From assembly GCF_014712675.1 (NCBI RefSeq), contig NZ_JACXSI010000001.1:186001-250000 (forward strand): DNA of 64,000 nt. Direction: 5' to 3'. The notes below the pieces were generated by a model. The model made no database searches, was not told where the DNA came from, and worked only from the letters and a program-made list of their open reading frames with translations. Each line of letters begins with the position of its first letter. Within the stretch, counting starts at the first letter, position 1. Shown here one piece after another: positions 1 to 8,347 of the stretch. Made by a program: the position numbers and the translations under genes. This DNA comes from Peribacillus faecalis. GTDB lineage: Bacteria; Bacillota; Bacilli; Bacillales; DSM-1321.

Positions 1-2
1 AC

Positions 3-1445
3 GTGGATTACTGGATGGAGCGCATCCCAGACGCAGACTACATCGTCATCGGCGAAGGAGAAAAAACATTTAAACAGCTTCTCACTCACCTATCCGGCAA
101 TGAAAGCATTGAGCAAATAGGTGGTATTGCTTACAGAAATCATGGCAAGTCGATCATTAAACCACATAACGACAAGCTTAACCTTAAGGAAATTCCTTCT
201 CCATACCGTTTCATAGAAGATCGAGATGACTTATCGAAACGGGTTGTTTATATGGAAACGAGCCGTGGCTGCCCGTTTAATTGTCAGTTTTGCTTATCTT
301 CTATTGAAATTGGAGTCCGTTATTTTGACCGTGAAAAAATTAAAGATGATATTCGTTATTTAATGGAAAACGGCGCAAAAACTATAAAATTTGTTGATCG
401 TACCTTTAATATCAGCCGCAGCTACGCAATGGAGATGTTTCAATTCCTTATCGATGAACATGTACCGGGCTGCGTCTTTCAATTTGAAATCACAGCTGAT
501 ATTATGCGCCCTGAAGTAATTGAGTTTTTAAACAAAAACGCCCCTGCCGGACTGTTCCGATTTGAAATTGGCGTACAATCAACAAATGACTATACGAACG
601 AGCTAGTAAAAAGAAAGCAAAACTTCGAGAAGCTGACGCGAACAGTCACACTCGTCAAAAACGGCGGTAAAATTGATCAGCATCTTGACTTGATTGCTGG
701 TCTTCCAGAGGAGAATTATGATTCATTCAAACAAACGTTTAACGATGTGTTCGCTTTAGGACCGGAAGAGCTACAGCTCGGCTTCCTGAAAATGCTGCGC
801 GGAACAGGCTTACGCATCCGCAGCGATGAATACGGCTATGTGTACAGTGATACATCGCCATATGAAATTGTCTCGAATAACGTCTTGAGTTTCGATGATA
901 TCATTAAAATTAAGCAAGTAGAGGATGTACTCGAAAAATATTGGAATGACCATCGCATGGATACTACACTAAGTTATTTAACCGACCATGCTTTCCCTAC
1001 TCCATTCGATTTCTTCCAGGATTTCGGTTTGTATTGGGAAGCACAAGGCTGGTCAAAAATCGGTCATCAACTAGAGGATCTGTTCAAAAGACTGAATGCC
1101 TTCTTGAAGCAAATAGACATGCCGAACCTTGAAAGAATAACTGATCTAATGAAAATTGATTATTTATCTCAACATAAGTTCAAGCCGAGAAAACCTTGGT
1201 GGAAAGATACACTGTCACAAGAAGATCGTTCGAAGTATTACCAACTTATTCAAAGTAACCCATCTATACTTGGAGAAGCATTTGTCAGTCTGCAATTGCA
1301 TCAAAAAGAGCTGCACAAGCATACCATTCTTGAGCAGCTTCAGTATGACAGCAGCGAGCCGAACGCTCCAAAAGGCAAGAAACTTCTTCTAGCCTTTTTC
1401 AACCCGAACGGAAGCGGCAGTCAGCTATTTATTGCCGACCTATAG
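3..1445 (+). CDS. B12-binding-type radical SAM protein, 5' partial
   Basis: C-terminal part of a radical SAM enzyme; the reading frame is open at the left edge of the window, so the real start and the usual N-terminal cobalamin-binding domain lie upstream. The [4Fe-4S]/SAM motif CxxxCxxC is visible (C90, C94, C97 of the visible 480 residues, in SRGCPFNCQFC), followed by a TIM-barrel-like region (EIGVQS and GLPEE segments). The last ~200 residues look like the DUF4080-type C-terminal extension common in Bacillales members of this family. Substrate is unknown. The stop codon is immediately followed by an interspersed repeat and then a terminator, so this is the last gene of its transcript. Class is seen from the motif; function beyond radical chemistry is not inferred. 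Confidence 0.85.
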   Translation: MDYWMERIPDADYIVIGEGEKTFKQLLTHLSGNESIEQIGGIAYRNHGKSIIKPHNDKLNLKEIPSPYRFIEDRDDLSKRVVYMETSRGCPFNCQFCLSSIEIGVRYFDREKIKDDIRYLMENGAKTIKFVDRTFNISRSYAMEMFQFLIDEHVPGCVFQFEITADIMRPEVIEFLNKNAPAGLFRFEIGVQSTNDYTNELVKRKQNFEKLTRTVTLVKNGGKIDQHLDLIAGLPEENYDSFKQTFNDVFALGPEELQLGFLKMLRGTGLRIRSDEYGYVYSDTSPYEIVSNNVLSFDDIIKIKQVEDVLEKYWNDHRMDTTLSYLTDHAFPTPFDFFQDFGLYWEAQGWSKIGHQLEDLFKRLNAFLKQIDMPNLERITDLMKIDYLSQHKFKPRKPWWKDTLSQEDRSKYYQLIQSNPSILGEAFVSLQLHQKELHKHTILEQLQYDSSEPNAPKGKKLLLAFFNPNGSGSQLFIADL

Positions 1446-1584
1446 AAAAACCAGCACCGGTCCTTTTTCATTTTTGATCAGCTTCTTTCTTTGACTTTAC
1501 TTCAATGGAAAAGGAGCCATGCGGCAGATGTAAGACGGGACGGATGAGAAATCCGCTTTTTGATTTCCTAGCCGGCACGGCAGC
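1445..1584 (+). repeat. Interspersed repeat copy A1 (5' and middle modules)
   Basis: Starts on the last base of the radical SAM stop codon with GAAAAACCAGCACCGGTCC. It contains the inverted pair TCCTTTTTCATT / AATGGAAAAGGA (~1465-1515), the string CATGCGGCAGATGTAAGACGG, and the hairpin GAAATC...GATTTC. It is very similar to the reverse complement of 8146-8330. The usual 3' module (CATGGCAGGTGTAAGG) is missing and is replaced by a terminator hairpin. Confidence 0.85.
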
Positions 1585-1628
1585 CTCTAAAAGTCGAACT
1601 CCGACTATTTAGAGGCTCTTCTTTTTTT
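1581..1628 (+). terminator. Rho-independent terminator after radical SAM gene
   Basis: Long hairpin AGCCTCTAAAAGTCG ... CGACTATTTAGAGGCT followed by CTTCTTTTTTT. It fits termination of the upstream + strand gene and abuts repeat copy A1. Confidence 0.85.
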
Positions 1629-2068
1629 ATCAGCTTTTCACAAATTCTCCCTTATTGTGACTTTTCTTACTGAAATTAAAAATTGACAATTTTTATTCAC
1701 AATTAAAATGAAAATTTTATTAGATTATGGAAAATTGCTCAAACATACCCAAAAACCTCAAAGTCGCCTAATTTTATCTTCACAATAAGTTATGGTAAAA
1801 TAATATTAAGAATATATATTTTATAGAAAATATTATAAAAATATTAATAAATACAGAAAATATTTAATATTTTTTTCCTTCACAAATTTGTCACAAGTAT
1901 GTTTTGTTTGTATTTTTTAAATTCTATTTATATAGTAAAACAGAGATAACGATTTTATATTGTTATATCTACATAGTTGCTTTTAAAAATATTAGAAAAA
2001 AACTATGTTTTGAAAGCAGCTGCAAACAAAATTTGCACATCTTAATCACAGAAGGAAGGGGTACACTT
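1629..2068. other. AT-rich upstream region of the qox operon
   Basis: About 440 bases of very AT-rich sequence with no credible gene. It holds a plausible sigma-A promoter (1888-1916). It also holds CACAAATTTGTCACAAG at 1881-1897 and TTGTGAC near 1655, which resemble ResD/Fnr-type TTGTGA half-sites. The leader downstream of the promoter would be about 150 nt. Regulation by oxygen or redox is an inference. Confidence 0.5.
1888..1916 (+). promoter_or_regulatory. Candidate sigma-A promoter for qoxABCD
   Basis: TTGTCA (1888-1893), 17-bp spacer, TATTTT (1911-1916). The -35 lies inside the CACAAATTTGTCACAAG segment, so a regulator binding there would overlap RNA polymerase. Not verified experimentally. 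Confidence 0.4.
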
Positions 2069-2974
2069 ATGAAGAAAAAGTGGTCTGTCATTTTACTTAC
2101 TCTTGTAACCGCTGTCGTTATGTCAGCGTGTGAAAAACCACTTGTTTTCCAACCGAACGGACCGGTTTCTGAAATGTTATCAGATACGATTGTCTTGTCC
2201 ATTATCACAATGGCTTTCATCGTATTTATCGTGTTCGCTCTACTAGTTTACATGCTTGTTAAATTCAGAGCATCTAAACAACCAAAGGACTATGTTCCAC
2301 CACACATGGAAGGTAGCCACACTTTAGAAGTCATTTGGACTTCAATTCCTATTATCATCGTAGCTTTCTTGGCCGTTGTTACAGTTAAATCTGTTTATTC
2401 ACATGAAGGCATTCCAGAAGGCTATGAAGATCAAGAGCCTTTAGTTATTTATGCTTCTACTTCTAACTGGAAATGGCATTTCTCATATCCAGAAGAGAAT
2501 ATTGAAACAATTAACTATGTGAACATCCCGACAGACCGTCCGGTAGAATTCCGTCTCTATGCTTTCGGTCCTATTACAAGCTTCTGGGTACCGCAACTTG
2601 GTGGACAAAAGTACGCGATGAGCGACATGGTCACTAGCGTAACTTTCGTTGCCGACGATGCGATGTCAATGGAAGGTAAAAACTCTAGCTTCTCAGGACG
2701 CGGCTTTGACCAAATGCAATTCGAAGTATTGTCAATGACACCTGCTGACTATGAAGAGTGGGTAAATGACGTAAAAGCCAATGAAGAAGAGTTAACAGAA
2801 GAAAGATGGGATGAAATCCTAGATGCTGAATTCCTGGGCAGAGAAACATACACAGGAACTCACCTAGAGTACGATCCGGCACCAGAAGGCGAGAACGCTG
2901 GACATAATCACGGTGAAGATAACTCAAAAACAATCAATGAAGATGATACAGAATCTCACGATCACAATCATTGA
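2069..2974 (+). CDS. qoxA: Cytochrome aa3 quinol oxidase subunit II (QoxA)
   Basis: Subunit II of the aa3-600 menaquinol oxidase, which docks quinol at the outer face of the membrane. Start chosen at ATG 2069 behind GAAGGAAGGGG; this gives 301 residues with a lipoprotein signal (lipobox around MSAC) followed by two transmembrane helices (about residues 40-65 and 85-105). The periplasmic cupredoxin domain has no cysteines, so the CuA centre of cytochrome c oxidases is absent, as expected for a quinol oxidase. The C-terminus is unusually acidic and His-rich (GHNHGEDN, ESHDHNH), which might bind metal. First gene of qoxABCD. A further 55 in-frame residues upstream are not plausible as a signal sequence. 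Confidence 0.95.
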   Translation: MKKKWSVILLTLVTAVVMSACEKPLVFQPNGPVSEMLSDTIVLSIITMAFIVFIVFALLVYMLVKFRASKQPKDYVPPHMEGSHTLEVIWTSIPIIIVAFLAVVTVKSVYSHEGIPEGYEDQEPLVIYASTSNWKWHFSYPEENIETINYVNIPTDRPVEFRLYAFGPITSFWVPQLGGQKYAMSDMVTSVTFVADDAMSMEGKNSSFSGRGFDQMQFEVLSMTPADYEEWVNDVKANEEELTEERWDEILDAEFLGRETYTGTHLEYDPAPEGENAGHNHGEDNSKTINEDDTESHDHNH

Positions 2975-3013
2975 TAACGTATCATTACGAATTACAGAAG
3001 GGAGTTGCACATT

Positions 3014-4972
3014 GTGAACTATCCAATAGAAGAGTTTTTTCAATTTCTTAAAGGCGATCCTTTAATTATTGGAGCAACTGTCAGCATTGCGCTTGGTGGT
3101 CTGGCAGTCGTATTAGGTCTCACATATTTCAAAAAATGGCGCTGGCTATATGAAAACTGGTTAACGACTGTTGACCACAAAAGAATCGGTATTATGTACA
3201 TCGCCTTCGCTTTATTAATGCTTGTACGTGGCGGAATCGATGCACTTATGATGAGAGGACAAACAGCGCTTCCGGAAAACGGATTCTTGTCCGCTCAGCA
3301 CTATAACGAAGTATTTACAACACACGGATTAATCATGATTCTATTCATGGCGATGCCATTCGTAGTCGGATTAATCAATATCGTAGTACCTTTACAAATC
3401 GGTGCGCGCGACGTTGCGTTCCCGTATTTGAATGCAGTTAGTTTCTGGCTAATGGTAGCCGGCGGAATTTTATTAAACATTTCGTTCATTATCGGTGGTT
3501 CTCCAGATGCTGGTTGGACTTCATACTTCCCACTGGCAGCACAGGCTGAAACGGTCGGATCGGTTTACTACATGATGGCTCTGTTCATCTCGGGTATGGG
3601 TACGACAATTACCGGGGTTAACTTCATTGTAACGATCCTGAAAATGAGAGCACCTGGCATGACATTAATGAGAATGCCAATGTTCACATGGTCAATCTTA
3701 ATTACAATGATTATCGTTCTTTTCGCTTTCCCACCATTAACAATTGCGATTTTGATGGGAGCATTTGACCTATTATTCGGATCAAATTTCTTTACAACAC
3801 AAAACGGCGGTATGGATATGCTATGGGCCAACCTGTTCTGGATTTGGGGACATCCTGAAGTATATATCGTTATCCTGCCTGCTTTCGGTATTTTTAGTGA
3901 AGTTATCACTGCTTTCTCTAAGAAAAACCTATTTGGTTACAAATCAATGGTAGCGTCAATGGTTGCAATTTCGATCCTATCATTTACAGTTTGGGTTCAC
4001 CATTTCTACACAATGGGTCAAGGAGCACTTTCAAACAGCTTCTTCTCTATTACAACAATGTTAATCGCTGTGCCGACTGGGGTAAAAATCTTCAACTGGC
4101 TGGCAACGCTTTATAAAGGTAAGATTGAATTTACTACAGCAATGCTTTACACAATCGGATTTATCCCGATCTTCACTCTTGGTGGGGTTACAGGGGTAAT
4201 GCTTGCGATGGCAAGTGCCGATTATCAATATCACAACACATTGTTCTTAGTAGCTCACTTCCACTACGTATTAATTCCAGGTACAGTATTCGCTGTTCTT
4301 GCTGGTATGTACTACTGGTGGCCATTGCTATTCGGTTTCAAATTAAATGAAAAAATCGGTAAAATCGCTTTCTGGATTATTGCAGTGACATTTAACGTAA
4401 CATTCTTCCCTCTATTCATCTTAGGTTTGAATGGTGCAACACGTCGTATGAGCACATATTCAGAAGCAACAGGTTATGGTCCTTTACAAATGCTTTCGTT
4501 CATCGGGGCATTAGGTCTTGCAGTTGGTTTTGCCATTCTTATTTACGGCATTTACTGGAGTATCCGTTACGAAAAACGCGGCATCGAAGCCGATCCATGG
4601 GATGCTCGTGGTCTAGAGTGGAGTACAGCAATGCCTGTACCGCATTATAACTTTGCACGTGTTCCACAAGTTTCATCATTAGAATCTTTCTGGGATTACA
4701 AGCAAGGTAAAGAAGAAATTTTCAAAGGTAAAATCGAAGAAATTCACATGCCAAGCAACAGTGGTGTACCATTATTCATGGGTATCGCCTTCACAATCTG
4801 GGGCTTCTGCATTATCTTTAGCTGGTGGATTCCTGCGATTATCTTCTCAATTCCGATTTTCTGGACATTGTTCCATCGTTCATTCAATTACGATAAAGGA
4901 TACCATATCCATGTAAACGAAATTGAAGAAACTGAAAGCAAATTAAACCATCTACGAGGTGAGAAAATATGA
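3014..4972 (+). CDS. qoxB: Cytochrome aa3 quinol oxidase subunit I (QoxB)
   Basis: Catalytic heme-copper subunit reducing O2 to water and pumping protons. About 652 residues, polytopic. Ligand motifs visible are THGLIM (low-spin heme His), WGHPEVYI (CuB His and the cross-linked Tyr), VHHF (CuB His pair) and AHFHYVL (heme His pair). Start taken as GTG 3014, nine bases after AGAAGGGAG; a TTG at 3005 sits directly on that Shine-Dalgarno sequence and is unlikely. Its stop overlaps the qoxC start by 4 bases (ATGA), implying coupled translation. Confidence 0.96.
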   Translation: MNYPIEEFFQFLKGDPLIIGATVSIALGGLAVVLGLTYFKKWRWLYENWLTTVDHKRIGIMYIAFALLMLVRGGIDALMMRGQTALPENGFLSAQHYNEVFTTHGLIMILFMAMPFVVGLINIVVPLQIGARDVAFPYLNAVSFWLMVAGGILLNISFIIGGSPDAGWTSYFPLAAQAETVGSVYYMMALFISGMGTTITGVNFIVTILKMRAPGMTLMRMPMFTWSILITMIIVLFAFPPLTIAILMGAFDLLFGSNFFTTQNGGMDMLWANLFWIWGHPEVYIVILPAFGIFSEVITAFSKKNLFGYKSMVASMVAISILSFTVWVHHFYTMGQGALSNSFFSITTMLIAVPTGVKIFNWLATLYKGKIEFTTAMLYTIGFIPIFTLGGVTGVMLAMASADYQYHNTLFLVAHFHYVLIPGTVFAVLAGMYYWWPLLFGFKLNEKIGKIAFWIIAVTFNVTFFPLFILGLNGATRRMSTYSEATGYGPLQMLSFIGALGLAVGFAILIYGIYWSIRYEKRGIEADPWDARGLEWSTAMPVPHYNFARVPQVSSLESFWDYKQGKEEIFKGKIEEIHMPSNSGVPLFMGIAFTIWGFCIIFSWWIPAIIFSIPIFWTLFHRSFNYDKGYHIHVNEIEETESKLNHLRGEKI

Positions 4973-5565
4973 AAATAGATAACTCACTACCACTAGAATA
5001 CAGTACTGAAGAGAATCGCCTGAAAATCTTTGGTTTTTGGGTATTCCTTGGCGCGGAAATCATGATTTTCGCTACACTATTCACAGTGTATTCAATTCTT
5101 GAAAGCCGTGTCGGCAATGGTCCTACAGGAGCAGAAATCTTTTCGCTCCCTGGGATTTTAGCTGAAACATTTATTCTTTTAGCAAGTAGTTTCACAATCG
5201 GTATCACAGTTCATGCATTCCGTATCGGCATGAAAAAAGCCGGCATTAACATGTTAATCATCACGTTAATTCTTGGTCTTGCTTTCGTTGGTATCGAGGT
5301 ATATGAGTTTTTCCATTATGCACATGAGGGAGCTACTTTCTCAGCGAGTGCATTCGCATCATCCCTTTTATTAACTCTAGGTACACACGGAGCGCACGTG
5401 ACGTTCGGTCTATTCTGGGGAATTGCCATCTTAGTTCAATTGTTGAAAAACGGATTGAATGCTCAAACAGCAAACAAAACTTTCATCTTCTCTCTATATT
5501 GGCACTTCCTTGATGTAGTTTGGATCTTTATCTTCAGCTTTGTGTACTTGAAAGGACTGATGTAA
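4969..5565 (+). CDS. qoxC: Cytochrome aa3 quinol oxidase subunit III (QoxC)
   Basis: 198-residue integral membrane subunit III with five predicted helices, opening with a short polar N-terminus then FGFWVFLGAEIMIFATLF. The GTHGAHVTFGLFWG and YWHFLDVVWIF segments are typical of subunit III. It stabilises the catalytic subunit during turnover (family knowledge). ATG overlaps the qoxB stop by 4 bases; qoxD begins one base after its stop. Length is normal for the family. Confidence 0.95.
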   Translation: MKIDNSLPLEYSTEENRLKIFGFWVFLGAEIMIFATLFTVYSILESRVGNGPTGAEIFSLPGILAETFILLASSFTIGITVHAFRIGMKKAGINMLIITLILGLAFVGIEVYEFFHYAHEGATFSASAFASSLLLTLGTHGAHVTFGLFWGIAILVQLLKNGLNAQTANKTFIFSLYWHFLDVVWIFIFSFVYLKGLM

Positions 5566-5566
5566 T

Positions 5567-5848
5567 ATGGCAAAACTATTTCCGAAGTCTCATGTAATTG
5601 GTTTTATTTCATCAATCGTTCTGACACTGTTAGCTATGACAGTTCTTGTACTAGATGTTAGCTTCGCAAGTAAGATGGTTATTTTATTTGTAACTGCCCT
5701 TCTGCAAGCAAGCTTACAATTATTCTTATTCATGCACATCAGTGAATCTGAGGATAAAAAAGAGCTTTATGTCAACATCGCATACGCTGCATTCGTTGGT
5801 ATCATTACGATTGTAGGATCATTACTAGTAATGGTTTGGGATATGTAA
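5567..5848 (+). CDS. qoxD: Cytochrome aa3 quinol oxidase subunit IV (QoxD)
   Basis: 93-residue small membrane subunit with three predicted helices (about residues 8-30, 35-57, 68-90) and the HISESEDKKELYVNI loop typical of the subunit IV (COX4-like, prokaryotic) family. Assists assembly and stability of the oxidase. Last gene of the operon; followed by a repeat and a terminator. Confidence 0.93.
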   Translation: MAKLFPKSHVIGFISSIVLTLLAMTVLVLDVSFASKMVILFVTALLQASLQLFLFMHISESEDKKELYVNIAYAAFVGIITIVGSLLVMVWDM

Positions 5849-5849
5849 T

Positions 5850-5970
5850 ATCGAAAAGCGAAAGCGCCACGTTTAGCTCTGAGTGTACCAGAGCCTGCCG
5901 ACTAAAATAAGGAGGTTGGCGAAGGAAACGAAGAGCTTGGCGCTGAAGCTAGACAGTTATCTAGTCGCTT
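5850..5970 (+). repeat. Interspersed repeat copy B1
   Basis: Begins AAAAGCGAAAGCGCCACG and ends GGCGCTGAAGCTAGACAGTTATCTAG. The ends AGCGCC/GGCGCT are inverted. The terminal CTAGA-CAGTT-ATCTAG hairpin corresponds to the TTAGA...TCTAA end of the A copies with a compensatory C-G for T-A change. Lies between qoxD and its terminator. Confidence 0.75.
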
Positions 5971-5986
5971 TCATCGTTAATAATAG

Positions 5987-6027
5987 AAAAGCTCGGGCAC
6001 AGTTAATCTGCGCTCGAGCTTTTTTTA
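5987..6027 (+). terminator. Terminator of qoxABCD
   Basis: AAAAGCTCGGGC ... GCGCTCGAGCTTTTTTT: ~10-bp stem with one mismatch and a seven-T tail. Sits about 140 bases past qoxD, beyond repeat B1. Confidence 0.85.
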
Positions 6028-6054
6028 TTTATAATAGTCTAGATTTTTGAACAT

Positions 6055-6232
6055 CAGATGACTGTCTAACCTTATACCTGCCATGCTCGAAGGTCTACAG
6101 GATGTAGGTCATATTGGCGAAGACATACGGCCATGGCGCCTTTAGCCAATGTTCCCCTCCTTCCCACCCAAGAAACCAAAACTGGTTTCTCGTGCGAGGC
6201 TCTCAGGATGAGAGTCACAGCGACTTTCTAAA
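6055..6232 (-). repeat. Interspersed repeat copy C1 (chimeric, minus orientation)
   Basis: Read on the minus strand it contains GACTCTCATCCTGAGAG, the hairpin GAAACC-AGTTTT-GGTTTC, GACCTACATCCTGTAGACC, and the 3' module GCATGGCAGGTATAAGG-TTAGACAG. The CTCTC block sits here in the opposite relative orientation to the 3' module compared with 44892-45036, so modules have been rearranged. It ends at the stop codon of the KtrB-type gene. Confidence 0.8.
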
Positions 6233-7582
6233 TTAACCTATAATAATTCTCTCTTTCGGATAATGGAATTTCTCTCGCTTCTCCTTGCCTCCAAGCATGA
6301 AAATAAACGAGATAATGCCTACTCGTCCTATAAACATCAATAAAATAATGACACATTGGCCTATTCCCGACAGTTCAGGCGTAATGCCCATTGAAAGCCC
6401 TGTTGTTCCAAACGCAGAGCATACCTCAAATATAATCTCAATTAAAGAAAATTTCTCTGTGATCGTTAATATTACTGTTGCCGAAGTTGTAATAAAAAAT
6501 GCAATCAAAGTCACTACCATCGACCTGATAATATCTTCCTCGCATAGTTCACGTTTAAAAAGCTTTATGTAGCGATTTCCGCGAGCAAAATGATACACAA
6601 ACAAAATATTAAGGGCAAAAGTTGTTGTCCGAATACCTCCTCCTACCGAACTGGGAGAAGCACCAATAAACATCAGACCGCATAAAACAAGCAATGTAGG
6701 CGTTGTCAGCTGACTGACATCCATTGTAGATAATCCCCCGCTCCTCGTTGAAACGGACTGAAACAGCGCGTAGAAAAAGCCTTCATGCCAACTCTTCCCT
6801 GCTAAAAAATATTTATACTCAAAAATAATAAAAATGATTGTACCGAATGCAACTAAAGCCAAAAACGTGACTGAAGTCAGCTTAGTAAACAACGTAAAAT
6901 GAAATTTACGGTCCTGCTGCTTATTCATCAGAAAATTTTTCACTTCAACCAATACAGGAAACCCGATTGCTCCAAAAATAATTAAAATTATATTGACGAA
7001 TTGGATAAAATAATCATGTGCATACGGCATTAATGAAGCACCTGAGATATCAAATCCGCCATTTGTCGTTGCGCTAACTGACATAAATAACCCTTGTAAA
7101 AAAGCATCGACAGGACTATCAAAATAATTTAATAAATAAATACCTAAAATTAAAGCTCCCACAGCTTCAATTGTCAAAATTATTATAAGCACTTGTTTCA
7201 ACAAATTAACCAGACCCGATAAAGTAAACATATTTTGATCGGTCATAATGAGGCGACGTTCTTTAAAGCCGATTTTTTTACCAAAAATAAGCCACAAGAA
7301 TGTTCCCAGTGTCATAATTCCAATTCCGCCAACCTGCAGGACAAGCATCAAAATAAACCTTCCTGCTGTGCTGAATGTTTCAGAAATATCAACTACTGTC
7401 AACCCTGTTACACTTACCGCGCTCGCTGCTGTGAATAAAGCATCCATAAAGGATAATTCCACCCCGGGCTTCAGCGCAATCGGCATACTGATCAATGCGG
7501 TCGATACCGTGACTGCCAGCAAATAGTAAATAACAATAATTTGAGCCGGTGTCAGCATGTTAAGTTTGTTTTTATACTTCAT
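6233..7582 (-). CDS. TrkH/KtrB-family K+ uptake channel subunit
   Basis: 449-residue membrane subunit of a Ktr-type K+ uptake system, a superfamily of K+ transporters built of four M1-P-M2 repeats. The four filter segments are visible: SVTGLTV, TTNGGFDI, TRSGGLSTMD and FGTTGLSMG, each with the conserved glycine. No cytosolic RCK partner (KtrA/KtrC) is adjacent, as with B. subtilis ktrD, which has exactly this length and a distant partner gene; KtrB versus KtrD cannot be decided here. Start ATG has GAAAGGAA upstream. Role: K+ import coupled to Na+ for osmotic adaptation (family knowledge). Confidence 0.92.
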   Translation of the reverse strand: MKYKNKLNMLTPAQIIVIYYLLAVTVSTALISMPIALKPGVELSFMDALFTAASAVSVTGLTVVDISETFSTAGRFILMLVLQVGGIGIMTLGTFLWLIFGKKIGFKERRLIMTDQNMFTLSGLVNLLKQVLIIILTIEAVGALILGIYLLNYFDSPVDAFLQGLFMSVSATTNGGFDISGASLMPYAHDYFIQFVNIILIIFGAIGFPVLVEVKNFLMNKQQDRKFHFTLFTKLTSVTFLALVAFGTIIFIIFEYKYFLAGKSWHEGFFYALFQSVSTRSGGLSTMDVSQLTTPTLLVLCGLMFIGASPSSVGGGIRTTTFALNILFVYHFARGNRYIKLFKRELCEEDIIRSMVVTLIAFFITTSATVILTITEKFSLIEIIFEVCSAFGTTGLSMGITPELSGIGQCVIILLMFIGRVGIISFIFMLGGKEKREKFHYPKERIIIG

Positions 7583-7751
7583 ATTTTGTTCCTTTCAAAT
7601 TCCGTATACCATTAAACGATACTTTAATCCCGTAAAACTCCACTTTAATATTGTAATTGCGCATTACTTCCTTTGTCTATGCTATTTTTCCATTCTCCAT
7701 TTATTATTGGATTTTCCATTAATGAAGCATCATAAAGCAACTTAAATACAA

Positions 7752-7758
7752 CATACTA
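7752..7758 (+). promoter_or_regulatory. Possible forespore (sigma-G) -10 element for SASP gene
   Basis: CATACTA about 50 bases upstream of the SASP start matches the sigma-G -10 consensus. No convincing -35 is seen at the expected 17-18 bp spacing, so this is tentative. Confidence 0.3.
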
Positions 7759-7806
7759 TCAATACAGAGCTTCATGCTCTGTAAATAAGTGATAGAGGTG
7801 AATAGT

Positions 7807-8004
7807 ATGACGAGAAATTCCAATAAACTTTTAGTGCCCGGAGTAGAGCAAATGCTCGATCAATATAAATACGAAATTGCCCAAGAATTCGGAGTTACTC
7901 TAGGGTCTGATACAGCTGCTCGGGCCAACGGTTCAGTCGGCGGAGAAATTACAAAGCGACTGGTTCAGCAAGCCCAATCTCAGCTAGCAGGTAAACAATC
8001 ATGA
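7807..8004 (+). CDS. Alpha/beta-type small acid-soluble spore protein
   Basis: 65-residue SASP that coats and protects spore DNA. Start is ATG 7807 with AGAGGTG seven bases upstream. Conserved family segments are present: NKLLVPG, the germination-protease cleavage region [10 protein letters not shown], and the C-terminal [17 protein letters not shown]. Expected to be expressed in the forespore. Shows that the organism forms endospores. Its stop overlaps a tiny ORF (ATGATG). Related to B. subtilis sspA/B/C/D; which paralogue is undecidable. Confidence 0.95.
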   Translation: MTRNSNKLLVPGVEQMLDQYKYEIAQEFGVTLGSDTAARANGSVGGEITKRLVQQAQSQLAGKQS

Positions 8005-8060
8005 TGACCGCATTATTGACAATAGGATTGCTTCGCTGGGTTAAGAAAAACTTCATATAG
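8001..8060 (+). CDS. Possible 19-residue hydrophobic peptide overlapping SASP stop
   Basis: ATG 8001 overlaps the SASP stop TGA in an ATGATGA arrangement. The peptide reads [19 protein letters not shown]: a hydrophobic stretch then a basic tail. It would be translationally coupled to the spore protein and ends just before the terminator. No family is recognised; it may be chance. Confidence 0.3.
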   Translation: MMTALLTIGLLRWVKKNFI

Positions 8061-8070
8061 TAATGGCATC

Positions 8071-8106
8071 GCAGGCCGCCTCAAAAGTGGGAGGCCTGCT
8101 TCTTTT
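8071..8106 (+). terminator. Terminator of SASP gene
   Basis: GCAGGCCGCCTC-AAAAGTGG-GAGGCCTGC followed by TTCTTTTT. Confidence 0.8.
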
Positions 8107-8145
8107 TACTTCTTAAGAACTGTAAGGAGTGACGGTTTTTCTTAT

Positions 8146-8330
8146 TGTCTAACCTTACACCTACCATGCTAGGAGTATAAGCCGTGCCGGCTAGGAAATC
8201 AAAAAGCGGATTTCCCATCCAGCCCGTCTTACATCTGCCGCATGTTTCCTTTTTCATTGAAGTTGTAGCAAGAAGCGAAATCAAAAATGAAAAAGGACCG
8301 GTGACGGTTTTCCTATAAAAAAAGAGCGGA
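8146..8330 (-). repeat. Interspersed repeat copy A2 (full length, minus orientation)
   Basis: Reverse complement begins GGAAAACCGTCACCGGTCC. It contains TCCTTTTTCATT and its partner AATGAAAAAGGA, CATGCGGCAGATGTAAGACGG, the hairpin GGAAATC...GATTTCC, and the 3' module GCATGGTAGGTGTAAGG-TTAGAC. It is the clearest full-length copy and shares long near-identical blocks with 1445-1584 and 24071-24260. Confidence 0.88.
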
Positions 8331-8343
8331 AAAATCCGCCCGA
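8316..8343 (-). terminator. Terminator of MFS gene
   Basis: On the minus strand GGGCGGA-TTTT-TCCGCTC followed by TTTTTTT, a few bases after the MFS stop codon. The adjacent repeat lies beyond it. Confidence 0.8.
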
Positions 8344-8347
8344 TCAA

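Noticed and set aside
1904-2068. 55-codon N-terminal extension of QoxA
   Set aside because: Lies in the AT-rich leader, lacks a ribosome site and would bury the lipoprotein signal peptide.
8081-8347. 88-codon minus-strand ORF over repeat A2 (with CGRCKTG and NPLFDFLAGTA), also readable in A1
   Set aside because: The frame lies wholly within the interspersed repeat. In copies A3 and A6 the same frame stops after a few codons, and the conserved features are paired stems, not codons.
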